From Bacteroidales bacterium UBA1458 (lineage in GTDB: Bacteria; Bacteroidota; Bacteroidia; Bacteroidales; VadinHA17), in NCBI GenBank assembly GCA_002325785.1, contig DCSU01000143.1:7738-47726 (forward strand): 39,989 nucleotides of DNA. The letters are read 5' to 3'. This document shows positions 1-7,672 of this stretch, one piece after another. Numbering within the stretch: position 1 is the stretch's first letter; each line of letters starts with the position of its first letter. Below the pieces are notes generated by a model. That model ran no database searches, was not told the DNA's origin, and was given only the letters and a program-made list of their open reading frames with translations. Position numbers and translations under genes: made by a program.

Positions 1-588
1 AAAGAGAGTGAACTGGTCATCGATCCTCTCATTCTTCACCCCACCCCTGATCTCTCCTGACTCATGTACGTCGAAGGGTTCAATGGTGATATCATTTACG
101 ATGTTTATTCCCTCCTTGTCACATATCTTGTAGATCGCCTCCTTGGCGCACCAGTGGATATACAGGTGGTAGGTACGGTCTGCCCACCGGCGTGTTATCT
201 TCTCCCTTTTATTCAGGAACTTGGATGCAAAAGCATTGATATTCAGCCGCATATACTCCAGGTCAATCCCTACCCGTTCATTGCGGCTCATGAGAATGGC
301 AGTCAGCTTGTTCGAGTGTGTTATGCTGATGAAGTGAGAGCCATCCTTAATAAAGGGTTTGTTATTTTTGTTATATACTATTCTTGCATCCCTTCCCATC
401 ATCTCTGCAAGCAGCGCACGGACGCTCAGGAACTCCAGCTTCCTTGAGGTGCTGCGGAAGAGATCATATCTTCTTTTATCCTGGGGGCTCATATCAACCA
501 TCTCAAGCAGTGTTGACAGCTCCTCCTCGATCTTCCATACACCGATGACTGTCTCCCTGTTAAGATAGTGTTTGGTAATGCAACCCAT
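1..588 (-). CDS. 4'-phosphopantetheinyl transferase superfamily protein (C-terminus cut by window edge)
   Basis: Members of this family move the phosphopantetheine arm of coenzyme A onto a serine of an acyl or peptidyl carrier protein in the cytoplasm. The 196 visible residues contain both family signatures: a GIDLE motif near residues 107-111, whose Asp and Glu bind magnesium, and WCAKEAIYK at 146-154, the second metal/CoA motif. An ISITHS segment near 88-92 matches the usual start of the domain. The ATG at 588 lies 3 nt after the gldD stop, so the gene is the last visible member of the ssb-gldE-gldD cluster, an arrangement common in Bacteroidota. No stop codon is reached before base 1. Length and motifs suit an Sfp/HetI-like enzyme. 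The carrier protein it serves cannot be told from sequence. Confidence 0.88.
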   Translation of the reverse strand, partial: MGCITKHYLNRETVIGVWKIEEELSTLLEMVDMSPQDKRRYDLFRSTSRKLEFLSVRALLAEMMGRDARIVYNKNNKPFIKDGSHFISITHSNKLTAILMSRNERVGIDLEYMRLNINAFASKFLNKREKITRRWADRTYHLYIHWCAKEAIYKICDKEGINIVNDITIEPFDVHESGEIRGGVKNERIDDQFTLF

Positions 589-591
589 GGT

Positions 592-1164
592 TTATCTCCA
601 GTTGAGTGTCTCGATGAGATGAATGATGTCTTCCCTGAGGAAGCTGATCACCGGCATGAGCGAGTCTTCGTTGGGTTGAGCCATGAAGTAGAGTGAGCCA
701 CGAAGGTAGTGTCTTGTGCTGTCGGTGACGAAGAACTGTACTGCTGATGCCGTGTTGCCTTTCAGGTCATAAAGGATGCCGTAGACACGGGCTGAGTCAT
801 CTGCCCATACCCTTTCGTCAATGGCATCAGCCCTGATAGTATGCTTGTAGGCGAGCTCACGTGACATCTCGGTGAGTGATGCCAGGTTACCGTCAAGATT
901 GAAATAGGTAAGGTGTACTTTGGCCCTGAAAGACGGAAACTCGAGGTCCATCCAGCATGTGTCGGTGGCTACTGCAGGCCTGAGGTTTATCTTGCCGTAA
1001 TCAGGATATTCAATAGAGTAGGCGCAGGGGGTTTCATACCGGACATAGCTCTTTTCCGGCAGGTCTATTCTGAAATATCCGGCCGGTCTTGGCACTGATG
1101 GCTGCCCGCAGCCGGACATCAGAAGCGCTGTGGTCAGCAGCGCTGCTGCAAAAAAATGTCTCAT
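592..1164 (-). CDS. gldD: Gliding motility lipoprotein GldD
   Basis: GldD is a membrane-anchored lipoprotein required for gliding and type IX secretion in Flavobacterium, but it also occurs in non-gliding Bacteroidota. The 190-residue product starts with a lipoprotein signal peptide whose lipobox ends in SGC, giving lipidated Cys19. The mature protein has the GldD-type opening PRPAGYFRIDLPE followed by a mixed alpha/beta body. The ATG overlaps the gldE stop by 4 nt (ATGA), which indicates translational coupling. Gene order ssb-gldE-gldD-PPTase is conserved in the phylum and supports the call. Assignment rests on the N-terminal motif plus context. Whether this organism glides cannot be judged from this window. 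Confidence 0.9.
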   Translation of the reverse strand: MRHFFAAALLTTALLMSGCGQPSVPRPAGYFRIDLPEKSYVRYETPCAYSIEYPDYGKINLRPAVATDTCWMDLEFPSFRAKVHLTYFNLDGNLASLTEMSRELAYKHTIRADAIDERVWADDSARVYGILYDLKGNTASAVQFFVTDSTRHYLRGSLYFMAQPNEDSLMPVISFLREDIIHLIETLNWR

Positions 1165-2477
1165 GATCCTTCCCCTTTCTTTTCAACGGTTATCTCCCTG
1201 ATCCGTCTCTTCTCAACGGTCTCAATGGTGAAATCAAATTTACCACTGGAGATCACCCTCCCCTTGACAGGTATCTCTTCCAGGAGCTCCAGCAGGAGAC
1301 CTGCAAGGGTCTCAGCGTCACCCCTTATCTCCTCAAACGGATCATCCTCTGTGCCCGTAATACGGTAGAAGTCGTTGAGAAGAATCTTCCCGTCAAAGAT
1401 CCATTTTCGCTCTCCCGTCAACCTGTAGAGCGGCACCTCTTCGTCAGTCTCATCGGTGATTTCCCCCACAATTTCCTCGAGCACATCTTCAAGTGTAACC
1501 AGGCCGCTTGTGCCTCCGTACTCATCGACGACAATGGCCATGTGTATCTTTTTTGCCTGAAACTCTTTCAGCAGTTCACTGATTTTTTTCGTTTCCGGCA
1601 CTACGTAGGCAGGCCTGATGAGAGACTGCCACCGGAACGTATCGGGCTTGCCCAGGTGGGGCAGAAGGTCTTTGACGAACAGTATGCCCTTTACATGGTC
1701 AAATGAACCGGCATAAACGGGTATACGGGAAAAACCTGATTCAACAGCCTCAGCCATTATTGAATGAAAACTTCGTTTAATGTCTAGCGCTGACACGTCC
1801 ATCCGCGGGCACATGATGGCGCTGACGTTTATGTTTCCGAACCGTACCACCCCCTTGAGCAGGTCCTTGTCATCCTTGATCTCTGAGGAGGTGAGCTCCA
1901 GGGCTACGGATAGATCATTAATGTTGAGTACGTTGTCTCTTGATCTCGATCTTCCCTTAACGAAGAAAGTGGAGTATGAGAGCAGCGATGCCAGGGGCTT
2001 GAACACCTTTGAGGTAAGAGTGAGCGCCGGAGCCATCATAAGAGCAAACTTAAGCTGATAGCGTGATGCCATCACCTTGGGCATGATCTCACAGAACAGA
2101 AGCAGTATGAAGGTAATGACTACAACCTCAATCAAAAAGGAGAGGAGGGGGTTGTTGCTCAGGTCAAAGAGCCTCGAGCTGATGAAGGCGGCAAGGATAA
2201 TAATGGCAATGTTCAGGGTATTATTGGCGACAAGAATTGTACTCAGCAGCCTGTCAGGCTTTGAAAGCAGCTTCAGGGCGGAGGAGGAATTCCTTCTCCT
2301 GTCGTGCTGTATCTTTTCCATGTCATTGGGAGTGAGTGAAAAATAGGCCACCTCTGAACCTGAGATGAATGCAGAGGCAATAATCAGCAGGACCAGGAAA
2401 ATTATCTCCGTGACCAGGGTTGCCGGTGTTCCTGCCAATGCTGACAGTGCAACCACCCCTGAAAGGGAACCTGACAT
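1161..2477 (-). CDS. gldE: Gliding motility-associated protein GldE (CNNM/CBS/CorC-type membrane protein)
   Basis: An integral inner-membrane protein of the HlyC/CorC family. From the ATG at 2477 it has about 438 residues. A DUF21/CNNM transmembrane region spans roughly 15-190, with several hydrophobic helices and an SGSEVAYFSL stretch at the first. A pair of CBS domains lies at about 200-325 (one contains VDEYGGTSGLVTLEDVLEEIVGEI), then a C-terminal CorC/HlyC domain. Relatives are linked to magnesium or cobalt handling; GldE supports GldD function in flavobacteria. A TTG at 2489 would add four residues and is 20 nt below the ssb stop; I prefer the ATG. The 4-nt overlap with gldD supports one transcript. 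Confidence 0.9.
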   Translation of the reverse strand: MSGSLSGVVALSALAGTPATLVTEIIFLVLLIIASAFISGSEVAYFSLTPNDMEKIQHDRRRNSSSALKLLSKPDRLLSTILVANNTLNIAIIILAAFISSRLFDLSNNPLLSFLIEVVVITFILLLFCEIMPKVMASRYQLKFALMMAPALTLTSKVFKPLASLLSYSTFFVKGRSRSRDNVLNINDLSVALELTSSEIKDDKDLLKGVVRFGNINVSAIMCPRMDVSALDIKRSFHSIMAEAVESGFSRIPVYAGSFDHVKGILFVKDLLPHLGKPDTFRWQSLIRPAYVVPETKKISELLKEFQAKKIHMAIVVDEYGGTSGLVTLEDVLEEIVGEITDETDEEVPLYRLTGERKWIFDGKILLNDFYRITGTEDDPFEEIRGDAETLAGLLLELLEEIPVKGRVISSGKFDFTIETVEKRRIREITVEKKGEGS

Positions 2478-2508
2478 CAGTGTCTCCAAAATAAGTTCGT
2501 TTGGTTAC

Positions 2509-2976
2509 CTAGAAAGGCAGGTCATCAGCTGAGTCACGCGCTGACAGATCTTCATTGGCACTGTCACCGGTGTTTGGCGCCGGCTGAGAAGGAGGAGCAT
2601 AACTGCCACTGCTGTTCTGGTAACCCTGACCCGGCTGGCTCTGGCTGTCTGGCTTGCGTCCGAGAAGCTGGATGACATCAGCCTCAACCTCAACGATATA
2701 TTTCTTATTGCCGTCCCGGTCATCATAGGAGCGGTAGCGCAGTTTACCCTCAATAAGTATCTGCGAGCCTTTCTTGATGTAATTCTCGGAAAGTTCGGCA
2801 AGCCTTCTCCAGGCCACAATATTGTGCCATTCGGTCTGCGTAACCTTGTCTCCTCCCTTGGGAGTGTAGGTCTCACTTGTTGCAAGTGAAAACGATGCCT
2901 TGATGTTATTTTCAAAACGCCGGATCTCCGGATCCTTGCCGACGTTACCTACCAGTATTACTTTGTTGAATGACAT
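2509..2976 (-). CDS. ssb: Single-stranded DNA-binding protein
   Basis: The 155-residue protein binds single-stranded DNA during replication, repair and recombination. An OB-fold covers residues 1 to about 105, with the typical start MSFNKVILVGNVGKDPE and the WHNIVAWRRLAE motif. A flexible Gln/Ser/Pro-rich linker follows, and the acidic tip DDLPF is the standard tail that recruits partner proteins. Length is normal for bacterial SSB. It is the first gene of the minus-strand cluster with gldE and gldD, and is divergent from the HU gene across 272 bp of non-coding DNA. A long ORF in another frame of the same strand is a shadow. Confidence 0.97.
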   Translation of the reverse strand: MSFNKVILVGNVGKDPEIRRFENNIKASFSLATSETYTPKGGDKVTQTEWHNIVAWRRLAELSENYIKKGSQILIEGKLRYRSYDDRDGNKKYIVEVEADVIQLLGRKPDSQSQPGQGYQNSSGSYAPPSQPAPNTGDSANEDLSARDSADDLPF

Positions 2977-3170
2977 AGCTTTAATAAATTTTCTGTTATT
3001 GGACGGATGTAAAGTTACAAAAAAAATTGTTGAGAGGGTCAGGGCTGGTTATCGGGCTTTGCAACGGGGCCTGTAAGGCGGGGCAAAAAGAGGCTGTTTT
3101 GTCACGCATATTTTATAGGTATCAAAAAATCAGTGTATTCGGAGCGAAAAAAAATTTATATCACTAATAA

Positions 3171-3194
3171 TTGACAAATAATATTTTATATTTG
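3171..3194 (+). promoter_or_regulatory. Candidate Bacteroidota promoter for the HU gene
   Basis: A TATATTTG box at 3187-3194 matches the Bacteroidota -7 consensus TAnnTTTG and lies 54 nt upstream of the HU start. A TTGAC element at 3171-3175 is present, but the 13-nt spacing is shorter than usual, so the -33 assignment is weak. The rest of 2977-3248, the gap between divergent ssb and HU genes, shows no further recognisable feature. Confidence 0.45.
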
Positions 3195-3248
3195 CACATT
3201 GAAAAAACAGACACCAAAATAATTTGTTGAATTTAAAATTCTTGCAAA

Positions 3249-3536
3249 ATGACAAAAGCAGACATTGTTAACGAAATTGCCAAGAACACTGGAATTGAGA
3301 AAGTGACCGTACAGAAGACTGTTGAGGCTTTTATGGAATCAGTAAAAGACTCTATGGTCACCGGCAATAATGTTTATCTCAGGGGTTTCGGCAGTTTTAT
3401 CGTAAAAAAACGCGCTAAGAAAACAGCCAGGAACATTTCAAAGAATACCACTATTATCATTCCTGCACACAACATCCCGGCTTTCAAACCGGCCAAGACC
3501 TTTATAACCAAAGTGAAATCTCACGTTAAGAAGTAA
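3249..3536 (+). CDS. HU/IHF-family DNA-binding protein
   Basis: This 95-residue nucleoid protein binds and bends DNA as a dimer. It has the HU fold order: an N-terminal helix pair (MTKADIVNEIAKNTGI), then the FGSF turn near residues 51-54, then a lysine/arginine-rich beta arm with the intercalating proline region (IIIPAHNIPAFKPAK). Length matches the family. It is followed 4 nt later by a tiny basic ORF and then by the RNase G gene; HU next to rng is a recurrent arrangement in Bacteroidota. Whether it behaves as HU or as IHF cannot be settled from the sequence. Confidence 0.95.
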   Translation: MTKADIVNEIAKNTGIEKVTVQKTVEAFMESVKDSMVTGNNVYLRGFGSFIVKKRAKKTARNISKNTTIIIPAHNIPAFKPAKTFITKVKSHVKK

Positions 3537-3540
3537 CACA

Positions 3541-3633
3541 ATGCCAAGCGGTAAAAAGAGAAAAAGGCATAAGATGGCTACCCACAAGCGCAAGAAGCGT
3601 TTGCGGAAAGACAGGCATAAGAAGAAGAAATAG
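3541..3633 (+). CDS. Very small basic protein of the AURKAIP1/COX24 (mS38/bS22-like) type
   Basis: The 30-codon ORF encodes a peptide dominated by Lys, Arg and His, with the pattern GKKRKRHKMATHKRKK then RLRKDRHKKKK. This resembles the C-terminal signature of mitochondrial small-subunit protein mS38 (AURKAIP1/COX24) and its bacterial counterpart bS22, which binds 16S rRNA near the decoding region. It starts 4 nt after the HU stop with its own ATG and ends before a hairpin leading to rng. Short ORFs of this kind are easily missed by gene finders. The resemblance is by eye over few residues, but the composition, the KxxKH-type spacing and the recurrent HU-small ORF-rng context make a real gene likely. 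Confidence 0.8.
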   Translation: MPSGKKRKRHKMATHKRKKRLRKDRHKKKK

Positions 3634-3662
3634 CGTAAAATGCATAGTCTGTACTTTGAAAC

Positions 3663-3693
3663 CTAACCTAAAGATCAGTAATCTTTAGGTTAG
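3663..3693 (+). other. 13-bp perfect hairpin in the leader of the RNase G gene
   Basis: CTAACCTAAAGAT at 3663-3675 pairs perfectly with 3681-3693 around a 5-nt CAGTA loop. It sits between the tiny basic ORF and the GTG start of rng, 45 nt upstream of the latter. No clean U-tract follows (TTGCATTTTG), so it is a poor terminator. A transcript-processing or autoregulatory element is possible. Confidence 0.6.
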
Positions 3694-3738
3694 TTGCATT
3701 TTGAAAAGGACTAGAAGCGAATTAACAAATTCCGGAAT

Positions 3739-5295
3739 GTGAGTAAGGATTTAATAATCAGCGTCAACGATTCTGAGATATCCATAGCACTTCTTGAGGA
3801 CAAGCAACTTGTTGAGTTAAATAAGGAAAAGCGGAATGTAAAATTCTCTGTCGGCGACATTTACCTGGGAAAGGTAAAGAAGATTATGCCGGGATTGAAT
3901 GCAGCGTTTATCAACGTTGGTTTCGAAAAAGATGCTTTCCTGCACTATCTTGATCTGGGAGCCCAGTTCAGGACCCTTCACCGCTGTTATATTCAGGCCA
4001 CACAGGGCAAGCTGAAGATGACGCCGCTGTCAAAGTTCAAACCTGAACCTGACATCGATAAGGAGGGCAAGATATCTGATGTTCTGACAACAGGACAGAC
4101 GGTTATTGTGCAGATAACAAAGGAACCCATCTCCACCAAGGGACCGCGGCTGGCATCAGAAGTAAGCATTGCAGGGCGAAACCTGGTGCTGATGCCCTTC
4201 GCAGACAAGGTCTCCGTCTCATCGAAGATAGAGAACCCCGATGAACGCAACCGCCTCAAACTGCTCATACAGAGCATTAAACCCAAGAACTACGGCGTCA
4301 TAGTACGTACCGTGGCCGAAGGGAAAAAAGTTGCAGCCCTCGATGCAGAGCTCAAGGAGCTATTAAACCGTTGGGAAACAGCGTTCGGTTCAATCCGCAA
4401 GGACATCAAGCAGCCACGGCTGTTGCTGGGCGAGATGAACCGCACCACAACGATCCTCAGGGATATTCTCAGTACCGACTTCAGCAACATCATCGTTGAT
4501 GATGAGATGATAGCCGGCGAAGTAAGAAGCTACATCAGGGAGATAGCCCCTGAAAAGGAAAAAATAGTAAAGGTTTACAAGGAGCAATACCCCATCTTCG
4601 ATCAGTTCGGCGTAAGCCGTCAGATTAAGGGGCTCTTTGGACGCACCATCTCATTCAAGGGTGGCTCATACCTTATTATAGAACATACTGAAGCACTGCA
4701 CGTCGTAGATGTCAACAGCGGCAACAGATCAAAATCGGGCTCTGACCAGGAGTCAAACGCCCTCTCCGTCAATCTCGAGGCAGCAAGGGAGATAGCCAGG
4801 CAGCTTCGACTGAGAGATATGGGTGGCATCATTGTCATAGACTTCATAGACCTGCAGTCGAATGAAAACCGTCAGTCCCTCTTTGACAAGATGAAGGAGC
4901 TGATGAGTGATGACAGAGCCAAACACAACATTCTTCCCCTGAGTAAATTCGGACTGATGCAGATTACCCGCCAGAGAGTGAGGCCCGAGATGACCATCAT
5001 CACTGACGAAAAATGTCCGGTATGCAGGGGAGAGGGCAAAACGGCATCGACCATTCTCCTCACTGATGAGATGGAACGGACGCTGACAACCATAATTGAG
5101 AAGGTGAAGACCCGGAAGTTCCTGTTGCGAACCCATCCGTACGTGGCTGCCTATCTCAAGGAGGGATTGTTCTCAATGATCGGCAAGATCAACAAGAAGT
5201 TCGGCGTAAGCATTAAGGTTCAGGCAATCGAATCATATCATTTCCTGCAGTACGGCTTCTTTGACCGTGACGGGAATGAGATTGATCTAACCTAG
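3739..5295 (+). CDS. rng: Ribonuclease G (RNase E/G family)
   Basis: A cytoplasmic endoribonuclease for rRNA 5'-end maturation and mRNA decay. The 518 residues follow the RNase G plan. An S1 RNA-binding domain lies in the first ~125 residues (VGDIYLGKVKKIMPGLNAAFINVG). The catalytic DNase I-like region contains DVNSGN near 323 and VIDFIDL near 367, which carry the metal-binding aspartates. A CPVC zinc-link motif near 425 supports dimer formation. There is no long C-terminal scaffold as in RNase E. The start is GTG at 3739; an overlapping ATG two bases earlier is out of frame. A hairpin lies in its leader and a strong terminator follows the stop. Confidence 0.95.
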   Translation: MSKDLIISVNDSEISIALLEDKQLVELNKEKRNVKFSVGDIYLGKVKKIMPGLNAAFINVGFEKDAFLHYLDLGAQFRTLHRCYIQATQGKLKMTPLSKFKPEPDIDKEGKISDVLTTGQTVIVQITKEPISTKGPRLASEVSIAGRNLVLMPFADKVSVSSKIENPDERNRLKLLIQSIKPKNYGVIVRTVAEGKKVAALDAELKELLNRWETAFGSIRKDIKQPRLLLGEMNRTTTILRDILSTDFSNIIVDDEMIAGEVRSYIREIAPEKEKIVKVYKEQYPIFDQFGVSRQIKGLFGRTISFKGGSYLIIEHTEALHVVDVNSGNRSKSGSDQESNALSVNLEAAREIARQLRLRDMGGIIVIDFIDLQSNENRQSLFDKMKELMSDDRAKHNILPLSKFGLMQITRQRVRPEMTIITDEKCPVCRGEGKTASTILLTDEMERTLTTIIEKVKTRKFLLRTHPYVAAYLKEGLFSMIGKINKKFGVSIKVQAIESYHFLQYGFFDRDGNEIDLT

Positions 5296-5310
5296 TATTG
5301 CTTAATGAAT

Positions 5311-5350
5311 AAACAACAAGAGGCGCATCATCATGCGCCTCTTGTTGTTT
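5311..5350. terminator. Bidirectional intrinsic terminator
   Basis: An 18-bp perfect stem (5311-5328 with 5333-5350) closes on a 4-nt loop. The outer AAACAA/TTGTTT arms give a U-rich exit on either strand. It lies between the convergent rng and minus-strand repeat-protein genes and can serve both. Confidence 0.85.
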
Positions 5351-5388
5351 TATTAAATTATCCGCTCTGGTTGTACGGATGACGAGAT

Positions 5389-6480
5389 TTATTTCTGCAG
5401 CAGCCGTACTTCGCCTCTTGTGGCTTCAATCCTTATCTCTGAACGGCGTGAACCGCTGCCAACAGAGGCCCTGGTGAGATATATTTTATCCTGGGCGCTT
5501 ATCTCGGTACGTTCAGGCTCCGATTTGATGCCCGGCAGTGATACAAAGGCGTTTGTATGCCTGATCTCAAGATCGTATGTGGCCTGCTCAGCCAGCACCA
5601 GGTCAATATCAGTATAAGAGGAGTTCAAATCCACCAGCGAAAATCCCGGATCAATATTTCCGAAAGAGAGGTTGCCATATTTTGCTGTCATGCTTATCTC
5701 CCCTTCCAGGCTGCCGGCAAGGATATCGCTGAAGTAGCTGGCGCCGGTGATAACCCCTGCGGTGCCAATATTTATGTCATCACGCTTTGAGTCGAGGTCA
5801 AGCGTTCCGCATTTATCGATCCATACCTTTGATGATACGGAGGTCAGTTTGATCTTTCCCGTCTCCCTGGCCCTCAATTCACTGAAAGAGAGCGTCAGTT
5901 TACCCTGGTCAATGCTTTTCACATTCGCCTTGCAGAATGTAAGCTCCATCAGTTGCGCATTACGTACAGCTGCGGCATCAAGAGTGCCGTTTGACAGAAC
6001 AAGTGTAAGTTCAGGCGTCTCGTCGCCGATGTAAACATCACCGTAGCTGTTTGTGACCCTCAGCACAGTCAGAGGGGGGCATTCGATGAAGTAGTCTATT
6101 TTCAGCCTTGAATCAAAGTTTATCAGGTTTTTTGTGAGTCCCTTGACACTCTCAAAGAGAGGGGTGATACCCTTTGCAAATGAGGTGTGAGCCCTGACAG
6201 TCTCATTTGTCATTGTGAGGCTTATCTCCACATCGGACATCATTGCATCAAGCCTCTCGCCGGTATTGGAGGAGGCGGTGACCTCCGCCGTGACGGTGAT
6301 TGAGTCACCGCGTGAATGGCTGATATGTATGTCTCCGTATTTGTTTGTCACCTCAAGGATGGCATCGCTGCCAACACTGAACGATTTTCTGAGGGTCTTG
6401 CTGTCAGTGTAGTTCTGCCCGTAGAGGCTGATGCTCAGCGGCAGCATGACCATGATGATGAAATGGAATCTATAATTCAT
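5389..6480 (-). CDS. Exported DUF4097-like beta-repeat protein downstream of an anti-sigma gene
   Basis: The 363-residue product begins with a signal peptide (hydrophobic residues about 5-19, ending near YGQ). Repeated short beta-strand motifs follow, such as LEVTNKYGDIHIS, LRVTNSYGDVYIG and SMTAKYGNLSFG. The recurring N-x-Y/YGD pattern is typical of DUF4097/putative adhesin-type beta-helix proteins. No catalytic motif is seen. Its start overlaps the end of the anti-sigma-like gene by 11 nt, so it is the last gene of a sigma/anti-sigma operon. The family is often found as a target or partner of such pairs, with a suspected envelope-stress role, but the function here is unknown. Confidence 0.7.
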   Translation of the reverse strand: MNYRFHFIIMVMLPLSISLYGQNYTDSKTLRKSFSVGSDAILEVTNKYGDIHISHSRGDSITVTAEVTASSNTGERLDAMMSDVEISLTMTNETVRAHTSFAKGITPLFESVKGLTKNLINFDSRLKIDYFIECPPLTVLRVTNSYGDVYIGDETPELTLVLSNGTLDAAAVRNAQLMELTFCKANVKSIDQGKLTLSFSELRARETGKIKLTSVSSKVWIDKCGTLDLDSKRDDINIGTAGVITGASYFSDILAGSLEGEISMTAKYGNLSFGNIDPGFSLVDLNSSYTDIDLVLAEQATYDLEIRHTNAFVSLPGIKSEPERTEISAQDKIYLTRASVGSGSRRSEIRIEATRGEVRLLQK

Positions 6481-6994
6481 TTTCTATTGTTTTTTCCGGT
6501 CCCTTATCATTCTCCTTCATTAGCTGAAGCATCTCTTCCAGAAGTTCAATGCGAAGCCTGTAGTTTCCTATCAGTGCCTCCAGCACCTCGCTGCTGGCAA
6601 TATTGTCATTGAGATCTTTAATGATCTCTGCCGAAAGACTGTCAAGCACATCCATCCCCAGCCTGAGCTCGGTGTCAATATCCGGGTTGGCGGTGAGGAG
6701 CGGCTCCGCCTCCTCGAAGAGTATCTTTATCTGGCTGTCATAATAATAATAGGTCTCCCTGACTGCCGCAACCTGCGGATCAGTAATCCTCTCCCGGAAC
6801 CTGATGACACTGAAGACGGCCAGCATTGTTGTGCCGGCAATAACAACCGCAACGGCTGCACGCCAGAGCATTTCCCTGAGGCGTATCTCCCTCCCTGGAA
6901 GACCCTTTTTGATCCTGTTCCACAGTGAGGGATCAGGCTCATGGATATCCATCTCCTCCCTGTGATCTCTTATATGTCTTTCAAGTTCATCCAT
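6470..6994 (-). CDS. Anti-sigma-factor-like single-pass membrane protein
   Basis: The 174-residue protein has a charged cytoplasmic N-terminus (HIRDHREEMDIHEPDPSLW), one transmembrane helix at about 43-65, and a helical, probably periplasmic C-terminal half rich in Leu and Glu. This layout, and an 8-nt overlap with the upstream ECF sigma factor gene, indicate an anti-sigma factor that holds the sigma factor at the membrane. No HxxxCxxC zinc anti-sigma motif is visible, so it would not be a ZAS protein. The call depends mainly on topology and operon position. The end of the gene overlaps the following repeat-protein gene. Confidence 0.68.
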   Translation of the reverse strand: MDELERHIRDHREEMDIHEPDPSLWNRIKKGLPGREIRLREMLWRAAVAVVIAGTTMLAVFSVIRFRERITDPQVAAVRETYYYYDSQIKILFEEAEPLLTANPDIDTELRLGMDVLDSLSAEIIKDLNDNIASSEVLEALIGNYRLRIELLEEMLQLMKENDKGPEKTIENEL

Positions 6995-7541
6995 CTCTGT
7001 GCATTGATGATATTATCTTTTTAAGTTTATCCTTGCCCCTTGAATACTGTGTTTTGGATGTCGACTCCGATATCCCGAGTATCTGGGAAATCTCGGCGTG
7101 GTCATATCCCTCCAGGAGATAAAGGCTGAGCACCACCCTGTAACCGTCGGGGAGCTTCTCCACCGCCCTGGCTATCACTGACATGTCAGGCCAGGGCATC
7201 TCTCCCGGCTGCTCCTCCTGCATCTCATGAAGGCTGTAGTCGCTGACGAGAACCAACTCGGCTTCCCTTTTTCGCAGCCTGCTTATGCACCTGTTTATCA
7301 CTATCGTTTTGAGCCATGCACCAAAGGTCGAATCCATCCGGTATGACCCTATGTTCCTGAAGCAGTCGGTGAAGGCCTCCTGTAGCATGTCTTCAGCCTC
7401 CTCGCGGTTGCCTGTAATGCGGTATGCCGTGTTGAACATCGCTTTTGAATAGAGTTCATACAGCCTGAACTGTGCTTTCCGGTTCCCCCTGCGGCACTCG
7501 TTTATCAGATTATCATGTATGTGCAAATCCGGCGTTGGCAA
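6987..7541 (-). CDS. ECF-type RNA polymerase sigma-70 factor
   Basis: The 184-residue protein redirects RNA polymerase to a specific promoter set. Sigma region 2 covers about 20-90 (AQFRLYELYSKAMFNTAYRITGNREEAEDMLQEAF), and region 4 covers about 125-178 (LPDGYRVVLSLYLLEGYDHAEISQILGISESTSKTQ helix-turn-helix). Regions 1 and 3 are absent, as expected for ECF factors. The first codon is TTG at 7541, directly after an in-frame stop; a second in-frame TTG at 7526 is an alternative. It leads a three-gene overlapping operon with the anti-sigma-like and beta-repeat proteins. A TAnnTTTG box lies about 30 nt upstream. Confidence 0.93.
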   Translation of the reverse strand: MPTPDLHIHDNLINECRRGNRKAQFRLYELYSKAMFNTAYRITGNREEAEDMLQEAFTDCFRNIGSYRMDSTFGAWLKTIVINRCISRLRKREAELVLVSDYSLHEMQEEQPGEMPWPDMSVIARAVEKLPDGYRVVLSLYLLEGYDHAEISQILGISESTSKTQYSRGKDKLKKIISSMHRDG

Positions 7542-7570
7542 TTTTCAGGTGATATTTACAAATGACGCAA

Positions 7571-7578
7571 CAAATTTA
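7571..7578 (-). promoter_or_regulatory. Candidate -7 box for the ECF sigma operon
   Basis: On the minus strand this reads TAAATTTG, an exact fit to TAnnTTTG, 30 nt upstream of the sigma factor start. No well-spaced -33 element is seen, as might be expected if the sigma factor drives its own operon through other sequences. Confidence 0.4.
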
Positions 7579-7636
7579 CGTTAGTTGCATCAATCAGGTG
7601 ATCATATCAGGCACTCTCTATTTTACCTTTAAAAAG

Positions 7637-7667
7637 TTACAACGAGGGAACATTTTTATTATATTTG
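7637..7667 (+). promoter_or_regulatory. Candidate promoter of an intergenic transcript
   Basis: TATATTTG at 7660-7667 matches the Bacteroidota -7 box, and TTAC at 7637-7640 lies 19 nt upstream at a plausible -33 position. Transcription would begin near 7673 in a region without a protein gene and end at the terminator at 7770-7799. Confidence 0.5.
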
Positions 7668-7672
7668 CATGA

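Noticed and set aside
2505..2915. 136-codon frame in the same strand as ssb
   Set aside because: Arg/Thr-rich low-quality sequence, out of frame with the conserved SSB coding region.
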